Shown in pieces: positions 54,655-64,000 of a DNA stretch of 64,000 bases. The notes under the pieces were generated by a model, which saw only the letters and a program-made list of their open reading frames with translations, was not told where the DNA came from and did not search any database. The stretch covers positions 3,844,001 to 3,908,000 of the forward strand of contig JASFXZ010000038.1 of NCBI GenBank assembly GCA_032209605.1. Reading direction: 5' to 3'. The stretch comes from Mactromeris polynyma. Taxonomy: Eukaryota > Mollusca > Bivalvia > Venerida > Mactridae. The stretch's first letter is position 1, and each line of letters begins with the position of its first letter. Made by a program: the position numbers and the translations under genes.

Positions 54655-56140
54655 ACAAACAACTCGGCAATTGTACAAATGGTGTTTTATAGACTGTTGT
54701 TTATTAAATGGATGCTGAAATCAGATTGAATACACAATGTACATTGACAATGAGATCAATTTATTTTGAGCTGCCTGTCAGGATGTGAGGCAATGCTGTA
54801 ATGTGGCTGAACATCTACTCGAACCTAATTTCTCTGTTTGGATAGGTGAGCCCTTAATAGTATTTGTTCTTTCTATTCGAATAGGCAGCGTCTTGTTCTT
54901 GACTGGGGACTTTCAAATTTTGGCCTTTGTGTAAAATAAATTTACACCTCTCTATAGAATCTCACAAAACTGTCCTTCTCTGGACAAAAACTGTCCTTTT
55001 TAGGACAACCTCTCGATTGTCAAAACAACTGTCCTTTTAAGGACACTACTCAATTGCCACAAAACTGTCCTTTTAAGGACACAACTTCATTGTCGACCAA
55101 CTGTCCTTTTAAGGACACAACTTCATTGTCGACCAACTGTCCTTTTTAGGACAACTTCTCGATTGACAAAAAAAATGTCCAAATGGTGTTTACTTAGACT
55201 GTTGTTTATTAAATGGGAGATGAAATCAGATTGAATACACAATGTACATTGACAATGAGATCAATTTATTTTGAGCTGCCTGTCAGGATGTGAGGCAATG
55301 CTGTTATGTGGCTGAACATCTACTCGAACCTAATTTCTCTGTTTGGATAGGTGAGCCCTGTATAGTATTTGTTCTTTCTATTCGAATAGGCAGCGTCTTG
55401 TTCTTGACTGGGGACTTTCAAATTTTGTCCTTTGTGTAAAAAAAATTTACACCTCTCTATAGAATGTCACAAAACTGTCCTTCTCAGGACAAAAACTGTC
55501 CTTTTTAGGACAACCTCTCAATTGACAAAAAAGCTGTCCTTTTAAGGACAACTTCTCAATTGACAAAAAAACTGTCCTTTTTAGGACAACTTCTCGATTG
55601 ACAAAAAAACTGTCCTTTTTAGGACAACTTCTCTATTGACAAAAAAATGTCCAAATGGTGTTTGCTTAGACTGTTGTTTATTAAATGGGAGCTGAAATCA
55701 GATTGAATACACAATGTACATTGACAATGAGATCAATTTATTTTGAGCTGCCTGTCAGGATGTGAGGCAATGCTGTAATATGGCTGAACATCTACTCAAA
55801 CCTAATTTCTCTGTTTGGATAGGTGAGCCCTTTATAGTATTTGTTCTTTCTATTCGAATAGGCAGCGTCTTGTTCTTGACTGGGGACTTTCAAATTTTGG
55901 CCTTTGTGTAAAATAAATTTACACCTCTCTATAGAATCTCACAAATTTGTCCTTCTCAGGACAAAAACTGTCCTTTTAAGGACAACTTCTCGATTGACAA
56001 AAAAACTGTCCTTTTAAGGACACTATACTCAATTGTCACAAAACTGTCCTTTTAAGGACACTACTCAATTGTCACAAAACTGTCCTTTTAAGGGCACAAC
56101 TTCATTGTCGACCAACTGTCCTTTTCAGGACAACCTCTAT
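54655..56140 (+). repeat. Complex satellite G, array 1 (three units of 472-505 bp)
   Basis: Each unit has, in order: 'aaatggtgttt..agactgttgtttattaaatgg', 'gattgaatacacaatgtaca', a 75-bp exon-like module (54771, 55276, 55748), 'ggcagcgtcttgttcttgac', a GTGTAAAATAAATTTACAC hairpin, and a block of 3-6 GTCCTTTTAAGGAC hairpins about 36 bp apart. Matches array 2 at 62330-63850. Confidence 0.9.
54957..55172. repeat. GTCCTTTTAAGGAC hairpin block
   Basis: About six copies of CTGTCCTTTTAAGGACA or its TTTTTAGGAC variant, separated by 'acttctcgattgacaaaaaa'-type spacers. Comparable blocks are at 55460-55650, 55940-56135, 62395-62580, 63329-63400 and 63690-63840. Confidence 0.88.
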
Positions 56141-56141
56141 A

Positions 56142-59100
56142 GATTGGCTACATTACAAAATTAATATAAACTACAACCATTTTTGATCTCATTGATCTCG
56201 GTTTGTAGCTATCGTTGGGTTCAAAAATAGTCTAAATAATAATCATTTGTTACGAGAGCTGAGTTTTTGTTGATGTCATTTTTAATAACAAACCTATCAC
56301 TCTGAAATGCTTCCACATTCAGTCAATGTATGGTAAATGTGTGTTCCTCAAAATAATCTTTAATATGAAAGAAAAAACAACAACACAAGCTCCTTGCATT
56401 GTTCTTTACAGTCACAAAATTAGCTGATTTGTTATCAACTGAATGTATAACTTCAGCTGGGGGGAGAGGCAAATCTTTACATGAGACTCAATAAAGAGTG
56501 CCTGATAGGCAAAGAGTATAAGAACATGCAGGTTTAGAAATAAAAGTTTTAAAAAGATTGCAAAGTTATAAACAGATTTATGTGAAAACATACTAACATT
56601 AGTTTTTTTCATCAAAGATGAAAACATGAAGCTTTTCTACAACTCAAAAAACTATGTTAAAAAATTTATGTTAGGAACATGAATACAGAACTTTACCTTT
56701 GCAAAAAAGCTTTCCAGACTATAAGGTTATTATTTTATTCAAAATTATTTTATGCTGGAAATTGTTTGGGATGTAAATGTAACCTGTAATTACTTTCCAG
56801 CTTTCTTTTAAACATACGTTTATGTCAAGTTTGAAAATAGAGGTTTCATTGCATATTTATAACACTTGCTAACAGGGCTTTTTTTCAAGATGTGAAATAA
56901 TGCTGTTTTATTGGAGATAATTCCTTTATAAATAATTTATGTAAGTGCAAACTGAGTTTTGATTCCATGTATGGGGAAGTCAACAAGTAAACAACTTCCC
57001 AAATTCTTTAATCAAAACAACACAAAAATGTACAACATTAAACTTCAAGCCATGTGATCACAGACGATCAGACAAACAGTACAGGTGAAAAGCTTTTGAA
57101 GAAATTGACACTGATACACTGATATAGCTCTCATTGACTAATGTAGTCATACAATATTGGAACAATTATAGAGTTAAACTTTATAATTACATGCAAGGTT
57201 TTCAGGAAATGGGTACATACTCACTGTACCTGGAAGAGTTGTTAAAGCTCTTTTGCTGGTAAATCCATATAACACAAAAGCTTTATGATTACATATGAAC
57301 AGTGTTTCTTTGCTCTATCAGTGCAAGACTGGGGTTTACATGTTTTAAAAACATAGCTATATTTGTGAAAATTGATTACTCATCAGATTACATGTATGTT
57401 TGAAATATGTTGTGTTTAATAGAAACAGTATAATTATGACTTACATGGGTATGTACGGTTTGGGGGTGGGAAACTATTGCTTGAACAATTTCAAACTTAG
57501 ATATGGTTTGCTTTTTATAACTTTACATTTAACTGACATTAAATTTGGTGTGTGATCTTACACTTAAAATTGAAAAAAAAATTGTGATGCTACAGGCTAT
57601 TTGTCTGTATGTCTCTGTGCACAACTGCTTATCTGTACTATTTTGTCTCCTAAAAATATGTCTTTCACATTTTACAAATAAAATTAGTCAGTTACATGCT
57701 CTGGCTTAAATTGTTTTGGAGCACTAGCACCATCTGGGTCAGTGACCCAGCTAAACCACTGGCCCGAAATCATTGTTATTAGCCCAAACTTACTTAGCAC
57801 CGATTCATTACAAGTAGAGCGACAAGACTGTGTATCTACTATTTGTTTCATTTTTTCTGTATTTCCGAGAAAAAATATATTAACTAAAATTAAGCACTTT
57901 TGGGCTTAAGCACTCAGTAATAAGTAATTTGTGCTGGACCGAAATTAAAGTCACAAACCCCGGGCTTTGGGCTATTTGGTTACTGTGAAGATTGCAGTTA
58001 AAACAGTAATTGTGCTGCACATATTTGCTAATCAGTATTTGCTTATAGCAATAGGATTCATGAGTTGGGAAGGGTGTTAGCCTTTTTATTCAGAGATGAA
58101 CAGCTACAGGATTGGGGAAAAACAAATAAAGATTTATGGTTTGATGTAAGGATTTGAAATTTTGATGAAAATTACTGACCCTGCAAATTGCATGTGAAGT
58201 ACATGGATAATTTGAGCCAAAAATTCATTTTTTATATGGTTATGATGCAGGATATTCTACTAACATTCCGGAGTTTGTGTTTTTCATAAATTCAGATGCT
58301 GATTTCAAAAATACCTTGCTGCTACGTGCACATTTATCATCTGTAAATCTTTCATTGAAAATCTGTGAAACAAAATATTGCAGGCGCTGTATACCCGAAG
58401 TTTGTTGCCTGTGTATGACATGTTATTGCAAAACTGCAAAATTAGCATAAAATATTTTATTATGAAGAAATAGAAAATTGATACACATTTTATAACTATT
58501 AGGGTGAAGATTTGGCTGTCATCAAGCGCTTGGAGAAAGAGAATTACAAGGAATGTCACATCCATTCACAAAACTTGAAAGTTCAAACACAGTACCAATC
58601 TTTCTAGTCTGTCTTGTATAATCACAAATTGAATATCCATGAACTATTCCTTCCTTGTTCACTGCTTTAGAGAAAACCCAAAGTGAGTTAAATTTAATGA
58701 AGCCCATCAGTGTATAATGTCAGACATGTTGGTTGATGGAATAGGTCTTACAACTTGTATGGAGGATATGGAGTTCCTATATTTGATATTGCACATGCAG
58801 CATATCAGGCTGTGTAAATTTCATCTTCATATGAAGATGAAATTTTGAAAATTGCTCCATTCCTTAGAATGGTCATGTAAATATTGTGCGATAGACTGGA
58901 TAAAATATCCTACTATTTGAATAGGTACAGTAAGATAATAATTGATATTGTGCGTACAACAAGTTTATCATGGGTACAATTATTGAGTATAACATGACAG
59001 AAATTGACATGGACATATTGTATAGAATATTGTGAGCAAGGTCAAGGGGCCGATATTTGGCTTCAATAATAGAGAATAGATGGTTCTGGATAGCGCTATC

Positions 59101-62100
59101 ATATAGATCACTAAAGAATTATGTGGTGAAAGGTTTTTTCCTTCACTGTTAAAATGTGTATTGTGTTAACAGTTTGGTTTTTCAGAATCTTATTTATTTC
59201 TATGGGCATATTAAAATTTAAAGTTGATATCGGGCATACAACATACTTGATCAAGTATTATGTTTTCTGGGTCATACAAATATGGACATTGTATCAATGG
59301 CAATGGCTAAGTATTGGTTTTGATAAGCCAAGTACATTATGCCAAAATTATGGCAATTTAATCATTTGTCTTAATTTTAGGTAAAACGTTCGAGTAAAAG
59401 GTATATGGTAATTCATTTGTGGAATAATTTTTACCTTTGTGCTTTTAATATTACATAATTGGAATAGAACATAAGTGAAGATTGGATGTGCATGCAACAG
59501 GACATTACTTACATTGAAGATTGCTATTGATTTTATGTATTTAAATAATTTAATATTGACCATGTATGGTTAGAACTGCATACTGACAACTTGTGCAAAT
59601 GAAAAATTTCACTACTACCAGGCAGTTTAACTTAAGTGCAAGTTAGATATTTGGATACTGACATTATAAGATGAGAATCACACACAAACTTTGTACTTTG
59701 CTGATATGAATTTGAATAAGAGTTTAAATTGTTTAAAATTGGCTTTATAAGCTGGGAAGCCTGTCACCCGGCAGACCCTGGTTTGATCCCCGGGTTGGGT
59801 AGGTTATGGTCTTCCATGACATTGGCTACAGTCATGTCCTCCATATGTAGAGAAGTTGTGAGTTGCTTGCTGAAGAGCAAGCTACTGCTGGTTTATAATT
59901 AGTTCCAGGGAAAAAAAATAGGTCAACTGGTCGCCGTATATGACTGAAACAATTGTTTAAAAACATTGTTAAACCGGATGAAAACAATCCATTAAGCTAG
60001 GAATTGCATGCCAACAACTTGTTTCTTTGTTTTATATCATTTTTTTCTTCACTAATTTCATTTGGTTCTTAAAAGCCCTTTGGAATTGCATGCCAACAAC
60101 TTGTTTCTTTGTTTTATATCAATTCTTTCTTCACTAATTTCATTTGGTTCTTAAAAGCATGAGAAGGCATACACATAGATGCATGTGCATATAGGAAAAA
60201 TACCTACCCATAGGATAAATGTTTCAAGTTGAAAATGTTACTAAATTGTGGTTAGAAGGGTTTATGGGAGTCAAACTCCAAGTAATCTCATTTACTGAAA
60301 TTTCATTATTCATTATTCATAGCAATATCTTGCATCAATGCTGTTGAGTAACCGTTTGAGGGATAAAATATAGTGTTGTGTAGTATATTGTACTTGGTAT
60401 TCATTTATGAGGTCAAATGTCTTGAGTCCAGAAACATGCTTAGTGGTTATCACAACTTAAATGTCACATTTAATGCTTTAACTGCAACAATGGGACCATG
60501 TCCACACACTATGCACGGTACTGGCACATGACATTAAGGACATAAAACAGCAAGTGCTAACATTGGTCATAACTGTTTTAAAAATGAACAACCCCATTAA
60601 TTTTGCATAACATGCATTTATATATGCAATGGTATAATGATGAAAAATTATACATTATAATCATTATATTCCTGTTTGGTAGGGTAAGTTGGTAGAGCAC
60701 AGGACTGAGCATTCAAGTCTCATGATAAGGGTATATTTTTCCATTTTCACCTAAAATGAATCCTGTAAGCTAGTATTGGTCTAGAACTATGACCCCTGTG
60801 TCAATATGAATCAGCTAACAATATTTGTACTTCCATGTCCTGTATGCAAGGGCAGATCTGGGATTCGGATTTGGGGAGCGTAAATTTTTGGTCATTTTTG
60901 GTTTTGTTCAAGCCTTATAAAACAACAATGACTGTTTTATTCTTTGTTTATAAACATCATCATTAAAGAATATATATTGCTTCAATATATCAAAAATGCT
61001 TATTTGAAAATCGCTTATTTAAAGATCTCTTTATATTTTCGTAATTATACTTATAGTTGTTTGTAAGGTTGGGGAATTTTAGGGGGATGTCGGATGTGCC
61101 CCCTGGATCTGATAGTGGTATGCACATCAGCGTAAATGAATTACTGTTAGGAATTATTGCTATTCTGTAGGTCACATTGATTTCTATGTCAATTTGTCCT
61201 TTGAAAACAGGAGTCTGTTAAAGTAACAACACTTGATTGCATCCTCCTTCCCTGACCATTTATCATGTTGCCATCAGCATAAATCTCTTATAACCACATT
61301 CACCAATTATGTCATCCATGTTCATTTCTTCATTCTTCTTTTACCTCTCTAATGATCATTTATTATATTATTTGTTTATGTACCTTAAAATTACACTGTT
61401 TATATTTTCAGACTGATTAAGACAGCTCTCCTCCCTCTAGAATGGGTTCAACCGAGTCTAACAATACTAATACTTCATGTCATTGTCTGTTCTCATTTGA
61501 TTTAGTATTTTGGTCCTGTTGTTTGAGGTCATTAATACTATACCTCTAATACATGCTGGGAAGTTAGTGGTTCATTGCAGAAGAACAACAGTGGTTAGTA
61601 CTGGTAGGCAACCCAGAACTTGTATGGTCAACTGACTGCTGTATTATTGAATACTGTTATAACATGTTCAATATTACCTAAATGCAACCAGTCTACCTTG
61701 CATTGTTACTTCTTTTGGTGGAATTATTTAGAATTTCGTGTGTATATATTTTTAGGTTCTGTGTGAATGAGAAGTTTTGATGTTCAATGGTTATCATCCA
61801 ATCAGAATAAATTGGCTGCCAGAATGTGATTTCCCTGGAACTTGTGAGTTTGAAGTCATTACATTTTATTTAGAAGTCATGATATAAGAATGCAATTGAA
61901 AAATAAAATATTACAGTTACCATGAATAGTACTACAATTGAAACTGTTAGTTTATTTTATCTGGTATAACAAATATGCAAGGTTAAGGCAGTTCTTCAAT
62001 TTTGACACAATAATATTTTATGATATTATAGTATGCTTTCTAAAATACACTGAGAAGAATCTGAAGGGAGTTGCGCCCCCTGCCTCCTGAGCAATAATGT
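56142..62100. other. Long region without supported genes
   Basis: Six kilobases of AT-rich sequence. Seen: a tRNA-like scrap at about 59755-59800 ('ggtttgatccccgggtt'), another at 60682-60725 ('gttggtagagcacaggactg'), and a direct duplication of about 85 bp at 60001-60085 and 60083-60165 ('gaattgcatgccaacaactt'). No credible exon, so an intron or intergenic sequence. Confidence 0.4.
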
Positions 62101-62107
62101 GAGTGAA

Positions 62108-62162
62108 TGAAAGCGAAATCAATCTTGTATCTTACAATACAGAAAGACTGGTTTCGCTTTCA
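62108..62162. repeat. 14-bp stem inverted repeat
   Basis: TGAAAGCGAAATCA and TGGTTTCGCTTTCA pair with one G-T, around a loop of about 28 bases. No consensus for a known RNA stem-loop (not the histone type). Confidence 0.6.
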
Positions 62163-62329
62163 CCCCTCAACATTTAGAGTTAGTATATCTGTAGATAACT
62201 GTAGTGTTAGGATTGTGTACTATTGTATTGAGTTTTAAGAACTGTTGATTGGTTTATGGTTTAGTTCTGTGGTATAGTTTTGATTTCTTTGTATGCTTAG
62301 TATTTCTTCTTCCTGTTCGAATACTCTAT

Positions 62330-63850
62330 TGACTGGGGACTTTCAAATTTTGGCCTTTGTGTAAAATAAATTTACACCTCTCTATAGAATGTCACAAAAC
62401 TGTCCTTCTCAGGACAAAAACTGTCCTTTCTAGGACAACCTCTCGATTGACAAAAAACTGTTCTTTTAAGGACAACTTCTCGATTGACAAAAAAACTGTC
62501 CTTTTAAGGACAACTTCTCTATTGACAAAAAAATGTCCTTTTTAGGACAACTTCTCGATTGACAAAAAAACTGTCCAAATGGTGTTTACTTAGACTGTTG
62601 TTTATTAAATGGGTGCTGAAATCAGATTGAATACACAATGTACATTGACAATGAGATCAATTTATTTTCAGCTGCCTGTCAGGATGTGAGGCAATGCTGT
62701 AATGTGGCTGAACATCTATTCAAACCTAATTTCTCTGTTTGGATAGGTGAGTCCTTTATAGTATTTGTTCTTTCTATTCGAATAGGCAGCGTCTTGTTCT
62801 TGACTGGGGACTTTCAAATTTTAGCCTTTGTGTAAAATAAATTTACACTGAAATCAGATTGAATACACAATGTACATTGACAATGAGATCAGTTTATTTT
62901 GAGCTGCCTGTCAGGATGTGAGGCAATGCTGTAATGTGGCTGAACATCTATTCAAACCTAATTTCTCTGTTTGGATAGGTGAGTCCTTTATAGTATTTGT
63001 TCTTTCTGTTCGAATAGGCAGCGTCTTGTTCTTGACTGGGGACTTTCAAATTTTAGCCTTTGTGTAAAATAAATTTACACTGAAATCAGATTGAATACAC
63101 AATGTACATTGACAATGAGATCAGTTTATTTTGAGCTGCCTGTCGGGATGTGAGGCAATGCTGTAATGTGGCTGAACATCTATTCAAACCTAATTTCTCT
63201 GTTTGGATAGGTGAGTCCTTTATAGTATTTGTTCTTTCTGTTCGAATAGGCAGCGTCTTGTTCTTGACTGGGGACTTTCAAATTTTGGCCTTTGTGTAAA
63301 ATAAATTTACACCTCTCTATAGAATGTCACAAAACTGTCCTTCTCAGGACAAAAACTGTCCTTTTAAGGACAACTTCTTGATTAACAAAAAAACTGTCCA
63401 AATGGTGTTTACTTAGACTGTTGTTTATTAAATGGGAGCTGAAATCAGTTTGAAAATACAATGTACATTGACAATGAGATCAATTTATTTTGAGCTGCCT
63501 GTCCGGATGTGAGGCAATGCTGTAATGTGGCTGAACATCTATTCGAACCTAATTTCTCTGTTTGGATAGGTGAGTCCTTTATAGTATTTGTTCTTTCTAT
63601 TCGAATAGGCAGCATCTTGTTCTTGACTGGGGACTTTCAAATTTTGGCCTTTGTGTAAAATAAATTTACACCTCTCTATAGAATGTCACAAAACTGTCCT
63701 TCTCAGGACAAAAACTGTCCTTTTAAGGACAACTTTTCGATTGACAAAAAAACTGTCCTTTTTAGGACAACTTCTCGATTGACAAAAAAACTGTCATTTT
63801 TAGGACAACTTCTTGATTGACAAAAAAACTGTCCTTTTTAGTTTGAAGTC
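62330..63850 (+). repeat. Complex satellite G, array 2
   Basis: Same components as array 1, with exon-like modules at 62672, 62904, 63136 and 63495. Two units (232-bp period) lack the GTCC hairpin block and join directly from TTTACAC to TGAAATCAGATTG, so the block can be lost or gained as a cassette. The 65-codon frame 62638-62835 is open only because one copy has TTTTCAG where others have TTTTGAG. Confidence 0.9.
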
Positions 63851-64000
63851 ATAACATTTTTAGTTCAATTTATCTCAGAATTTTTTAATTTACCATAAAG
63901 TAGGTTAAGATACAAAACTTCGAGTTAGGTAATTATTTCTCTTGTGTAATTGTTTTGTTTAGGTGTCATTTAAGGGTATTCTGGATTTGCATCATATGGC

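Noticed and set aside
62108..62162. Histone-type 3' stem-loop
   Set aside because: The stem is 14 bp with a long loop and lacks the conserved 6-bp stem/4-base loop of histone mRNAs.

Overview
This is an AT-rich eukaryotic nuclear window with spliced genes, long introns and many interspersed and tandem repeats. A type II Golgi sulfotransferase of the Gal3ST family, tRNA-derived SINEs, many small TIR elements and a Tc1 transposon together suggest a lophotrochozoan animal, most likely a bivalve mollusc. The taxon is inference; no rRNA, mitochondrial or other diagnostic marker is present. Most open reading frames here are chance or repeat-derived. Only three coding units are well supported: a four-exon galactose-3-O-sulfotransferase-like gene (16261-23153, +), a tiny two-exon membrane or GPI-type peptide gene present as two tandem paralogues (30136-31404 and 38656-39459, +), and a DD34E Tc1-like transposase (44678-45694, -).

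Layout. 1-16 kb is intergenic or upstream sequence filled with MITEs, SINEs, foldbacks, a 2-kb TIR element (about 4927-6946), a 14-bp minisatellite (11.46-12.37 kb) and a 1,269-bp TIR element with a 5-bp target duplication (13384-14652). 16-23 kb is the sulfotransferase gene; its introns hold a 7-bp-TSD element, a pogo-like MITE and SINEs. 23.5-27.4 kb holds tandem repeats and repeat fragments. 27.45-41.8 kb is a roughly 7-kb tandem segmental duplication carrying the mini-gene. Each copy has expanded different minisatellites: a 17-bp and an intronic 23-bp array in copy 1, and a 46-bp array of about 2 kb plus a 14-bp array in copy 2. 43.4-46.8 kb holds a 116-bp array, the Tc1 element and a 20/38-bp array rich in a perfect 5' splice-site consensus. 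48.7-49.1 kb has two tandem tRNA-like units. From about 49 kb to the end the character changes: few MITEs, T/G-rich plus strand, and two complex satellites (54.7-56.1 and 62.3-63.85 kb) built from a 75-bp exon-like module and GTCC hairpins.

The genes show no operon-like cooperation. The sulfotransferase would work in the Golgi on galactose-terminated glycans or glycolipids, and the mini-gene product would enter the secretory pathway. The main interest is the undescribed mini-gene pair and the way satellites have arisen inside transposable elements (in a TIR element, from a SINE head, and from an exon-like module).
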